Assembly (NCBI GenBank): GCA_946481475.1
Contig: CAMLOB010000283.1
Span: forward strand, 1 to 5,831
Source of the DNA: an uncultured Chlorobiota bacterium
GTDB taxonomy: Bacteria > Bacteroidota > Kapaibacteriia > OLB7
Direction of reading: 5' to 3'
Length of the DNA: 5,831 nt
Shown: positions 1 to 5,804 of the stretch, piece by piece
How the letters are laid out: each line of letters opens with the position of its first letter
Position numbering within the stretch: position 1 is the stretch's first letter
The notes under the pieces: generated by a model
Told to the model about the DNA's origin: nothing
Databases searched by the model: none
Seen by the model: the letters and a program-made list of their open reading frames with translations, nothing else
Position numbers and translations under genes: made by a program

Positions 1-542
1 TGCACATTGTATACGTGATGTGCTCCACGTCGGTCGATGCCGATGTAAAGTTCATCCGTCTCAACTTGTCCCATCTCCGGTACTGTAGTCCTTAAATGAC
101 TTTGCAATGCATAACAGGTAATACCGGTGAATATATCGATGAGTCTGTTATAGCGAATAATTGCGAGGAGAGCTTGTTCATCATTGAGAGCATAACGACG
201 AATGATACTTGGTGTCGCATCCGGAATCTTGATGGTGGCAAGCAAGGGATTCGGATTAACTCGACTGAATGCTGTGGCAATAAATGCATACTTAGCAATA
301 CCCCGCGGCATAATCACCCACTCCTTTCCCTCGGGAGCGCATGAGGTCACGGATATAGGAAGGGAAATCCGATAGCGGAACGTGTAGATGACATCTCCCA
401 GATTCTTTGGGAGATGAAGTCCAAGGCTTTCAGCCGTCCGGACAATATCGTTACGCTCAAACTCGATGATTTCGGAGCCCTCGACGTACTTGTCGAAGAA
501 AATCCGTTCGATGATCCGGATATAACGATTCCGCTGTGTCAT
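1..542 (-). CDS. Probable type II restriction endonuclease, partner of the adjacent methyltransferase (3' end beyond window)
   Basis: An uninterrupted minus-strand frame of 180 codons starts at ATG 542-540 and leaves the window without a stop. The protein begins MTQRNRYIRIIERIFF; near the edge it carries TVPEMGQVETDELYIGIDRR (residues 153-172) followed by GAHHVYNV. From memory, this C-terminal stretch resembles a family of endonucleases encoded beside DNA methyltransferases, in which an acidic ETDE-(I/L)Y-G-D block is followed by a QAKGG-like segment, as expected for a PD-(D/E)XK nuclease core. Here the acidic block is ETDE at 161-164 plus D170; the lysine-bearing half would lie just outside the window. 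The start overlaps the methyltransferase stop as ATGA, so the two are very likely co-transcribed and translationally coupled, and this enzyme would cut the site the methylase protects. Base composition is lower in G+C than asnS. It could instead be another nuclease-fold accessory protein; the R-M pairing is the main support. Confidence 0.72.
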   Translation of the reverse strand, partial: MTQRNRYIRIIERIFFDKYVEGSEIIEFERNDIVRTAESLGLHLPKNLGDVIYTFRYRISLPISVTSCAPEGKEWVIMPRGIAKYAFIATAFSRVNPNPLLATIKIPDATPSIIRRYALNDEQALLAIIRYNRLIDIFTGITCYALQSHLRTTVPEMGQVETDELYIGIDRRGAHHVYNV

Positions 543-1867
543 ACCCGAGATTGACCTCCCGGCCAGCGCAGCAACAGGACCTCTTCACGTAGCTGCTCAC
601 CGGTTGCCGTTGCGATGCGGGTACGGAAGAGATCAATGTCGACAACTTCGTAACCCAGATTCTCCGCCACCTCAGCCAGAAGCTGTCCTGTGCGAATCAT
701 TACCCGCAGATACGAAGCCTGATCTCCAACAACATAGGCAAGCTGTGCTCCCGGCTTCAGGATAGGCTTCAACTGTTCAAAATGCTTTGCCATGCCGCCG
801 AAATACAGCTTGGTAACCCGAGCGTACATCCTTTCAAAACCACTGGTCTTACCCAGTTCAATGCGTCGCCGCTCTATCTCTTCGGCAATCTGCTGAATAC
901 CCTGATGATCGGCCACCCATAAATCATCATCATCATCTTTGTAGACACCCCGCGTATTCGAGCGCATCAGCTCTTTTTTTATCGTTCGCAGATCATCCCG
1001 GCTGTTGATAAAACCGAGTAATACGGATTCAAGCCGGGTAGTGCGGGAATAATCCTTCTCGTTAGGATAAGGAGGAGAGGTAATCACACAATCGATGGAG
1101 CCGGGAGGGATGATTTCGGGAATTCGTCTTGCATCGGCAAGATGGATGCAGCTCTCTACTCCCTCTCTCTCTTTTACAACGTTCAAGTCCGCTACCATCT
1201 GCCTGACTTCGGAAAGCCAGGAGGAGATAACGGGAGTGTCTTCTTTCAGCTTACCAAGACCGACCTCCGGACCGAATTTCAGGTTGCTGATGGAGAAGAC
1301 AAGCGCTTTGGCAAATGCCAACCGCAAATGGCGCCATGTTCGGCAGTTGCGGAACGCATCTATGTGATCGAGCAGTACTAGACTTTTATGTAATGGAAGC
1401 GGACTGATGGAGTTTTTCAGAATCAGCTTCTCCACATCGGGATCCAAACCGCGAAGTTCCAACGCAGGATCACACGGCTGATAAAATTCATCTTCAATCC
1501 CTTCGGAAGAGAGTTTTTCGTAGGTCTGATGTGCAACTTCCTCGGCACGCCTTAGAAGTCCATCACCATCCACCCTCCAGTCAAGCTTTGTGCTTCCTGC
1601 AAAATGTGCCAGCGGGTTCGCTTCAATTCCGACACTCGGAATGCCCAGTTTTTTGCACTCGACTACTGTCGTTCCGGTTCCGCAAAACGGATCCAGTACC
1701 CTGCCGGAAGGATTGCAATCAAACCGTTCCAGATATTGGCGAACCACATGAGGCGGATAGGAAAGGACGAAACGATACCAGTTATGGATCGGAGAATCTG
1801 AAGCCTCGACCCGATTAATGACCGGATCGGAAAGCTTTAACCGCGTTTTTGCTGTTAATGTACTCAC
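539..1867 (-). CDS. DNA amino-methyltransferase (N4-cytosine or N6-adenine) of a type II restriction-modification system
   Basis: A 442-residue SAM-dependent DNA methylase. The SAM-binding motif I is LDPFCGTGTT (58-67), followed by a motif II acidic residue in GIEANP (E82). A long, mostly helical insert (about 90-240) comes next, then a motif III-like LADARRIP (243-250) and the catalytic motif IV TSPPY (263-267). LKPGAQLAYVVGD (369-381) fits the later core strands. TSPPY is common in N4-cytosine enzymes but does not exclude N6-adenine. The motif I wording is that of the N6_N4 methylase family, where it usually lies C-terminal to motif IV; here it is N-terminal, so the core is permuted relative to that family. 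The start is GTG at 1867-1865: an in-frame TAG lies 12 codons upstream and no ATG or other GTG comes between. No good ribosome binding site precedes it. It likely modifies host DNA at the site cut by the downstream endonuclease. It is full length with no visible lesion. Confidence 0.9.
   Translation of the reverse strand: MSTLTAKTRLKLSDPVINRVEASDSPIHNWYRFVLSYPPHVVRQYLERFDCNPSGRVLDPFCGTGTTVVECKKLGIPSVGIEANPLAHFAGSTKLDWRVDGDGLLRRAEEVAHQTYEKLSSEGIEDEFYQPCDPALELRGLDPDVEKLILKNSISPLPLHKSLVLLDHIDAFRNCRTWRHLRLAFAKALVFSISNLKFGPEVGLGKLKEDTPVISSWLSEVRQMVADLNVVKEREGVESCIHLADARRIPEIIPPGSIDCVITSPPYPNEKDYSRTTRLESVLLGFINSRDDLRTIKKELMRSNTRGVYKDDDDDLWVADHQGIQQIAEEIERRRIELGKTSGFERMYARVTKLYFGGMAKHFEQLKPILKPGAQLAYVVGDQASYLRVMIRTGQLLAEVAENLGYEVVDIDLFRTRIATATGEQLREEVLLLRWPGGQSRV
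554..559 (-). promoter_or_regulatory. Shine-Dalgarno-like site for the endonuclease gene
   Basis: The minus strand reads GGAGGT here, 11 bases before ATG 542-540. The site lies inside the last codons of the methyltransferase, where it encodes Gly-Gly, so it may be coincidental, and the spacing is slightly long. It supports choosing ATG 542 as the start. It stands out because asnS and the two barrel genes show no comparable site. Confidence 0.4.
923..937 (-). repeat. (GAT)5 trinucleotide repeat encoding five aspartates in the methyltransferase
   Basis: Five consecutive GAT codons on the minus strand encode Asp311-315 of the methylase, between motif IV and the later core strands, in a region that could belong to target recognition or a surface loop. 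Changes in copy number would stay in frame, so this would alter the length of an acidic loop and not switch the gene off. Confidence 0.6.
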
Positions 1868-1923
1868 AATTGCTGCAGGATTTTTCCAATCATTCGACTA
1901 CGCGCTCAATATATCAATCTGCG

Positions 1924-1978
1924 CCGATCCGCATGGTCTGCGGCATGTCAACGACCAGACCACTGAGGCCATGATCGG
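1924..1978. repeat. Overlapping inverted repeats in the gap between asnS and the R-M operon
   Basis: The 162-base gap 1868-2029 holds no convincing gene. Within it are three inverted repeats: CCGATC (1924-1929) with GATCGG (1973-1978); GGTCTG (1935-1940) with CAGACC (1956-1961); and CCGCA (1929-1933) with TGCGG (1939-1943), which has a 5-base loop and excludes the second pairing. No T-run follows on either strand, so a Rho-independent terminator for asnS is not supported. The position, about 60-110 bases before the methylase start, would suit an operator or leader hairpin, but no regulator gene is visible. No clear promoter was recognised in the gap. Confidence 0.35.
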
Positions 1979-2029
1979 ACGGATGAACGCAGATTCAATT
2001 CAACTTCTTCCGGTCGCAATCCGATCCGT

Positions 2030-3421
2030 TTAAAACTCCGCACTCCCCGGCGTCCGCGGGAAGGGGATCACGTCGCGGATGTTCTTCATGCCGGTCAGAT
2101 ACATGATCATCCGCTCCAGTCCCAGACCGAACCCGGCGTGCGGGACCGTGCCGTATTTGCGGAGTTCGAGATACCACCAGTAGGCTTCAAGGGGCAGTCC
2201 CATCGCTTTGATCTTCTCCACCAGCACATCGTGCCGCTCCTCGCGCTGGCTTCCGCCGATGATCTCGCCGATCCGCGGCACCAGCACGTCCATCGCCCGG
2301 ACGGTCCTGCCGTCATCATTCATCCGCATGTAGAAGGCCTTGATCTCCTTCGGATAATCGGTCACCACTACCGGCTTTTTGAAGACCTCCTCGGTGATGT
2401 AGCGCTCGTGTTCGCTCTGCAGATCGACACCCCATTTCACCGGGAACTCCCAGCTTCTGTTCGCCTTCTCCAGAATGTCGATCGCCTCGGTGTAGGTGAT
2501 ATGACCGAAGTCGCTGCCGGCCACGGTCTCAAGTGTCGAGAGGACCGTGTCGTCGATCCGCTTGTTGAAGAACTCCAGATCGTCCATCCGCGTGTCCATC
2601 ACATGGGTGATGATGTACTTCAGGAAATCTTCGGCAACCCGCCGGTCGTCGTCCAGATCGCAGAAGGCCATCTCCGGTTCCACCATCCAGAACTCGGCAA
2701 GGTGGCGGGGCGTGTTGGAGTTCTCGGCCCGGAACGTCGGACCGAACGTGTAGATGTTCGACATCGCCTCGGCGAAGATCTCCCCCTCAAGCTGACCGCT
2801 GACGGTGAGATAGGCCGGCTTGCCGAAGAAGTCTTCGGCCCAGTCGATCTCCCCCCCCTCGGTCTTCGGCAGGTTCATCAGATCAAGCGTCGTGACGCCG
2901 AACATCGCCCCGGCCCCTTCGGCATCGCTCGCGGTGATGATCGGTGTGTGAACCCAGATAAATCCCCGCTCCTGAAAGAACTTGTGGATGGCGTAGCCGG
3001 CGGCGTTCCGGACGCGGAAGACCGCGCCGAAGGTGTTGCTGCGGGGACGCAGGTGGGCGATCTCCCGGAGGAACTCCATCGTTGCCCCTTTCTTCTGCAG
3101 CTTGTACGTTGCGGCGTCGGCCAGACCGTGAACCTCAAGCTTCTCCCCTCTCAACTCCACGGCCTGTCCTTGTGCCGGAGATTCTACCAGTTCCCCGGTC
3201 ACGCTGATACAGGCACCTGTGCTTGTCTCTTTCAACCGCTCTTCGGAAACGGCACCGTGATCGAGCACGATCTGCAGATCGGCAAATCCCGATCCGTCGT
3301 TCAACTGAATGAAGGAAATCCCCTTGCTGTGGCGTATCGTCTTGACCCAACCCCGCGCGGTCACCTTCGTGCCGACAGGCTTCAGGAAAATATCCTTGAT
3401 GTAATCTCCCGGATGAAGCAT
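2030..3421 (-). CDS. asnS: Asparaginyl-tRNA synthetase (AsnRS)
   Basis: A 463-residue class IIb aminoacyl-tRNA synthetase, close to the usual bacterial AsnRS length of about 465. It joins asparagine to tRNA-Asn using ATP, in the cytoplasm. An N-terminal OB-fold anticodon-binding domain (about 15-100) contains [20 protein letters not shown]. The catalytic domain follows. Motif 1 contains [13 protein letters not shown] with Pro160. Motif 2 is [20 protein letters not shown] (230-249) with ATP-binding Arg231. Motif 3 is FGLGLERM (431-438) with Arg437, followed by IPFPRTPG (452-459). The [16 protein letters not shown] wording separates it from AspRS, which has a different motif 2. The start is ATG 3421-3419; it gives the expected N-terminus, and no strong Shine-Dalgarno precedes it, as is common in Bacteroidota. 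The gene is intact and visibly G+C rich. It is divergent from the barrel genes, with a structured 262-base region between. Confidence 0.97.
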   Translation of the reverse strand: MLHPGDYIKDIFLKPVGTKVTARGWVKTIRHSKGISFIQLNDGSGFADLQIVLDHGAVSEERLKETSTGACISVTGELVESPAQGQAVELRGEKLEVHGLADAATYKLQKKGATMEFLREIAHLRPRSNTFGAVFRVRNAAGYAIHKFFQERGFIWVHTPIITASDAEGAGAMFGVTTLDLMNLPKTEGGEIDWAEDFFGKPAYLTVSGQLEGEIFAEAMSNIYTFGPTFRAENSNTPRHLAEFWMVEPEMAFCDLDDDRRVAEDFLKYIITHVMDTRMDDLEFFNKRIDDTVLSTLETVAGSDFGHITYTEAIDILEKANRSWEFPVKWGVDLQSEHERYITEEVFKKPVVVTDYPKEIKAFYMRMNDDGRTVRAMDVLVPRIGEIIGGSQREERHDVLVEKIKAMGLPLEAYWWYLELRKYGTVPHAGFGLGLERMIMYLTGMKNIRDVIPFPRTPGSAEF

Positions 3422-3483
3422 AGCGTTCGTTTGAAGTAATGAGAATATTCAGTTATGACAACCGGCGGAAAATAGTGAGAAAT

Positions 3484-3584
3484 GGGGAGTTCAGGGCGTG
3501 TGAGAGTGTATGGAGGAAAGACCGGTGGGACAGAACCTAGCAACCGCCTCGGTCCATACCTGAAAACGCCACCTTCAGAACCCC
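3484..3584. ncRNA. Candidate structured RNA or leader element in the asnS/barrel divergent region; family unknown
   Basis: In the 262-base gap 3422-3683, a nested series of pairings forms a rod. GGGG 3484-3487 pairs with CCCC 3581-3584. TTC 3490-3492 pairs with GAA 3578-3580. AG 3493-3494 pairs with CT 3573-3574, continued by GGCGT 3495-3499 with ACGCC 3566-3570. GTATG 3508-3512 pairs with CATAC 3555-3559. GACCG 3520-3524 pairs with CGGTC 3550-3554. The last two stems are contiguous on the 3' side and separated by a 7-base bulge, GAGGAAA (3513-3519), on the 5' side. An alternative hairpin CTGAA/TTCAG (3560-3564/3574-3578) competes with the rod; its loop CCACC could pair with GGTGG (3524-3528). 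The direction is unknown: it could be the asnS leader (minus), the barrel leader (plus), or a free RNA. No riboswitch consensus I know fits. Helices were found by eye, not by energy calculation. Confidence 0.35.
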
Positions 3585-3595
3585 GATAATAACAT

Positions 3596-3636
3596 CAGGA
3601 GAGACGGAAGTGAGGTGACACGGCATTCCCTTTCTG
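3596..3636 (+). other. Weak imperfect hairpin upstream of the first barrel gene
   Basis: CAG (3596-3598) pairs with CTG (3634-3636), and GGAA (3606-3609) with TTCC (3626-3629), with a few weaker pairs between. The hairpin ends about 47 bases before ATG 3684. It could be part of a 5' leader on the barrel transcript. The pairing is poor enough to be chance. Confidence 0.15.
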
Positions 3637-3683
3637 AGTCTTAAGGGGCATGTCAACAGCGATCAAACAATCCTTGAAGCGAC

Positions 3684-4532
3684 ATGAGCAACCGCCGCCT
3701 TCTTCCGGTCCACCCTCTCCTCCACGTTCTCATCGCCATCCTGACGCTTTTTCTCTTCATGCCGGAGCAGGGAGTCTCGCAACATTCGCTCAGACTCGGT
3801 CCTCTTCTGGGTTACTATATGAACCGCCACACGTCCGGTCCTTCCTATGCCGGAGAAGCGGCAACAGAACATCCTTTCTATCCGGCCAACTCCGGCTCCG
3901 GAGAAACCATCGGCTTTCTGCTGCAACGGAATTTCAATTCACGCTGGTCGGCCGGAGCCGGTTTCGCCTATAATAATCTGAGCGGAAGTCAGGACAGCAG
4001 TACAATCCGTTTCGTCAAGATTGACGGGGAAGGACTCTACGAAGTCGATTACAGGGGACTGGCTGTCGATCCCAACGTCGAGCCTCCTCATGAGGGACAC
4101 TATGCCATTGTCAGTCGGATTACCTACCGGACTCTTTCGGTCAGCCTGTCCGGTCAATGGCGCCCTCTGGTTGACTCTTCCCGATGTCTCGGAATAGATC
4201 TCGGATTGGTTTCTCATCTGGTCTTCACCCGGAACTTCACCGAAACGTTAAAGCTCGAAAGTCCGGAGAATGGACGGTTCGTCAATTCCGACGGTTACCC
4301 GCTGCAGAATAACGGAAGGAACATGCTTCTGTACGATGGAGAACTTTCCGGTTCCGCTTCAGCCCACTCTGCGATCAGAGGTGGAATCTTCGCAGAGTTC
4401 GGAGATCGGGATTCGGATATCATTGCCGTTCCCGGTCTCTACTATGAATTCGGGATCACACCCGTTCAGCACAACTCCGACTGGCGGATCCACCGGCTGG
4501 GAGTGGAGCTTGCTCTGCTGTTCGGACTGTAG
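3684..4532 (+). CDS. Predicted outer-membrane beta-barrel protein, paralog 1
   Basis: A 282-residue exported protein of unrecognised specific function. The N-terminus MSNRRLLP is basic and is followed by a hydrophobic stretch (about 11-26). The likely signal-peptidase cut is before Gln33 in GVSQHS. The rest alternates polar and hydrophobic residues in short strands ending in aromatics (LGPLLGYYMNR, SAGAGFAYNNLSG, TLSVSLSGQWR, IFAEFGDRD, GLYYEFGITP, HRLGVELALLFGL), typical of an 8-12 strand barrel with DUF-type OMP_b-brl architecture. No plug, TonB box, enzyme motif or T9SS tail is visible. ATG 3684 is the first start after an in-frame TGA at 3675; an ATG at 3650 lies in a different frame. No Shine-Dalgarno is evident. 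The gene is followed, after a foldback repeat, by a clear paralog in the same direction. Confidence 0.82.
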   Translation: MSNRRLLPVHPLLHVLIAILTLFLFMPEQGVSQHSLRLGPLLGYYMNRHTSGPSYAGEAATEHPFYPANSGSGETIGFLLQRNFNSRWSAGAGFAYNNLSGSQDSSTIRFVKIDGEGLYEVDYRGLAVDPNVEPPHEGHYAIVSRITYRTLSVSLSGQWRPLVDSSRCLGIDLGLVSHLVFTRNFTETLKLESPENGRFVNSDGYPLQNNGRNMLLYDGELSGSASAHSAIRGGIFAEFGDRDSDIIAVPGLYYEFGITPVQHNSDWRIHRLGVELALLFGL

Positions 4533-4543
4533 GCGGGAAAGAC

Positions 4544-4643
4544 AAATTCAAAAGGAAAAATGAAAAATTCAAAAAGAGCAGAGAGAGAGCCCTCCCCCCC
4601 TCCTCTCCCTCATTTTGCATTTTGAATTTTTCCTTTTGAATTT
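4544..4643. repeat. AT-rich foldback element with perfect 18-base inverted arms; possible bidirectional terminator or small mobile repeat
   Basis: AAATTCAAAAGGAAAAAT at 4544-4561 is exactly complementary to 4626-4643. Further inside, TCAAAA (4569-4574) can pair with TTTTGA (4620-4625), and GAGAG (4581-4585) with CTCTC (4603-4607), leaving a C-rich tip with a run of seven C (4594-4600). The AATTCAAAA word recurs in each arm. The element starts 12 bases after the stop of paralog 1, sits between the two paralogs, and is far more A/T rich than both. The T-rich right arm could end transcription on the plus strand and, read the other way, the left arm on the minus strand. AATTCAAAA-type intergenic repeats are known to be dispersed in several bacterial genomes; whether this one is dispersed cannot be seen here. 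There are no target-site duplications I can establish. Confidence 0.7.
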
Positions 4644-4730
4644 TCCACTTCTCCCCCCTGTCCGGTGACAAGTGCCCGATCCGAAGAGTCTTCTCTTTCA
4701 CAACACCATTCACATTCGGCTGAAAGCGTT

Positions 4731-5552
4731 ATGAGTATCCGTCTCAGTCTTGTAAGGACATTCCCCCTCCTCTTTTCTCTCCTGATTCTGTTCTGCTCAC
4801 TTCCGGCTCCTTCGATCGGTCAGGCTCCGGTCCGCATTGGTCCGGTCTTCGGGTTCGGCCTGAATCACCACACGTTCGGGATGCCCGCTGCCGACGTTCC
4901 GGAGGCTCCGACATATCCGGCTCATCTCGATCCGGGCGTCACATTCGGGCTTCAGGGACAGTACACCTTTAACCCGGTCTGGTCGATCTCGGCCGGAATC
5001 GCCTATAATGACTTGAGCGGAGACGACGAACTCAGAGTAATCAATCCGCAAGGGGACTGGTACGCGATCGAATACTTCTCGGACGGCCCCACCTTCCCCG
5101 ACACCTCCGGTGATCGGATCTTCCTTCACACGCTCAGCGTCAACTATCGGTCTCTTTCCCTCTCTCTGTCGGGTCAGTGGCGATTTGTCGCCGATTCCGC
5201 ATTGAGTCTGGGCATTGAAGTCGGGCCGGTGTTTCACCTGTTCACGCAGCGGACAATGCGCCAGTACATGGACATTGAGGAGCCTCTGTCGGCTCGACTC
5301 GTCAATCCGGCAGGTTTTCCGGCCGAGAATAACGGTCGCCGCCTGTTTTTCTTCGATGACGACATTCCCGAAAGCAACGCTTTCCGCCTCGGCGCCGCCG
5401 CCGGAATCTTTGCGGAGTTCGGGAACCGGGATTCCGGAACGGTCGTCTCTCCGGGTCTCTACTACGAATATGGGGTCACGCCGGTCGGGGGGACGTCGGA
5501 CTGGAGAGTTCACCGGTTCGGACTGCGACTCCATCTGCTGTTCCGGTTGTAA
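4731..5552 (+). CDS. Predicted outer-membrane beta-barrel protein, paralog 2
   Basis: A 273-residue homolog of the preceding barrel protein. I chose ATG 4731 over the upstream ATG 4665 because MSIRLSLVRTFPLLFSLLIL begins a normal signal peptide, whereas the longer form adds 22 polar residues before it. The predicted cut is in APSIG/QAPVR, with Gln31 first in the mature chain. Shared blocks with paralog 1, in order, are: VRIGPVFGFGLNHHTFG against LRLGPLLGYYMNRHTSG; ISAGIAYNDLSG against AGAGFAYNNLSG; SLSLSLSGQWR against TLSVSLSGQWR; GFPAENNGR against GYPLQNNGR; GIFAEFGNRDS against GIFAEFGDRDS; and GLYYEYGVTP with SDWRVHRFG near the C-terminus. The loops differ most, for instance residues 96-135 and 174-190. 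Its function is not recognised; the likely location is the outer membrane. No Shine-Dalgarno is evident. A tandem duplication followed by loop divergence is the simplest reading. Confidence 0.84.
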   Translation: MSIRLSLVRTFPLLFSLLILFCSLPAPSIGQAPVRIGPVFGFGLNHHTFGMPAADVPEAPTYPAHLDPGVTFGLQGQYTFNPVWSISAGIAYNDLSGDDELRVINPQGDWYAIEYFSDGPTFPDTSGDRIFLHTLSVNYRSLSLSLSGQWRFVADSALSLGIEVGPVFHLFTQRTMRQYMDIEEPLSARLVNPAGFPAENNGRRLFFFDDDIPESNAFRLGAAAGIFAEFGNRDSGTVVSPGLYYEYGVTPVGGTSDWRVHRFGLRLHLLFRL

Positions 5553-5554
5553 GA

Positions 5555-5571
5555 GGATGGATCGAACATCC
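5555..5571 (+). terminator. Weak hairpin just after barrel paralog 2
   Basis: GGATG (5555-5559) and CATCC (5567-5571) form a 5-base stem with a 7-base loop, starting 3 bases after the TAA. It is followed by CCC, TTT and CCC, not by a real T-run, so terminator function is doubtful. Confidence 0.2.
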
Positions 5572-5581
5572 CCCTTTCCCG

Positions 5582-5589
5582 TATCTTTG
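5582..5589 (+). promoter_or_regulatory. Bacteroidota-type -7 promoter box upstream of the small membrane protein
   Basis: TATCTTTG matches the TAnnTTTG consensus of the Bacteroidota primary sigma factor exactly, and lies 41 bases before ATG 5631. The expected -33 TTTG about 19 bases upstream is absent (GGAT at 5559-5562). This is half a promoter only, and an 8-base pattern with six fixed positions can arise by chance. Confidence 0.3.
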
Positions 5590-5630
5590 CCCGGCTTGTT
5601 CAATGCTTCGCAACGGAAGACGGGTCGGGG

Positions 5631-5804
5631 ATGCTGCTTTTCTATCTTTCCATACCATTCGTTATTCTCGTCACGGTGATCTATTCGATCCTCGCGGCGA
5701 TCACGCGACCGATCGACCGGAACGCACGGATCTATAATGCACTGATGCGAAGCTGGTCGCTCCTGCTGCTGATCCTCCTCCGCGACCTGGTCAAAACGTT
5801 CTGA
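5631..5804 (+). CDS. Small predicted membrane protein, 57 residues
   Basis: The frame reads MLLFYLSIPFVILVTVIYSI at its start, giving a strong hydrophobic helix (about 2-24). A basic, polar linker TRPIDRNARIYNALMRSW (25-42) follows, then a second hydrophobic segment SLLLLILL (43-50) and the basic tail RDLVKTF, ending at TGA 5802-5804. The pattern suggests one or two inner-membrane helices with the arginine-rich linker in the cytoplasm. The sequence GGGTCGGGG directly precedes the ATG but is too close and too poor to be a standard ribosome binding site. It lies 78 bases after paralog 2, on the same strand, with a possible -7 box of its own. I do not recognise the family. Longer antisense frames through here have low-complexity charged composition typical of shadows. 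Past the stop, 5805-5831 shows nothing I can name. Confidence 0.5.
   Translation: MLLFYLSIPFVILVTVIYSILAAITRPIDRNARIYNALMRSWSLLLLILLRDLVKTF

Noticed and set aside
92..298. A 68-codon minus-strand frame near the left edge
   Set aside because: It is a different frame inside the longer open endonuclease frame that continues to the window edge.
974..980. Possible -1 frameshift site (A AAA AAA on the minus strand) in the methylase
   Set aside because: The phase is right, but the alternative frame stops after about a dozen codons, inside the catalytic half, and the zero frame encodes a complete methylase; no stimulatory structure was evident.
2138..3439. A 433-codon plus-strand frame opposite asnS
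   Set aside because: It is antisense to a certain AsnRS across its whole length, and its translation is rich in His, Arg, Gly and Val with no domain pattern, as expected from the complement of a G+C-rich gene.
3513..3548. Resemblance to RNase P RNA conserved words (GAGGAAAG, ACAGAACC, AGCAACCGCC)
   Set aside because: The words are crowded into about 36 bases, while a bacterial RNase P RNA spreads its conserved regions over about 350 bases; the 3' conserved region and P4 pairing partner are not present.
3508..3560. SAM-I (S-box) riboswitch, suggested by ACCTAGCAACC on the plus strand
   Set aside because: The 5' TTATCA-like segment, the GGCCC..ATGA core and the GGTGC..AATTCC 3' half are missing, and no methionine gene follows.
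3484..3584. Bacterial small SRP RNA
   Set aside because: The rod shape and ~100-nt size fit, but neither strand has the conserved GGAA-type tip with the flanking CAGG/AGCAG symmetric loop.
3650..3973. A 107-codon plus-strand frame starting after AAGGGGC
   Set aside because: It overlaps the barrel gene in another frame, the purine run is only one base from the ATG, and the product is a Pro/Ser/Arg-rich shadow.
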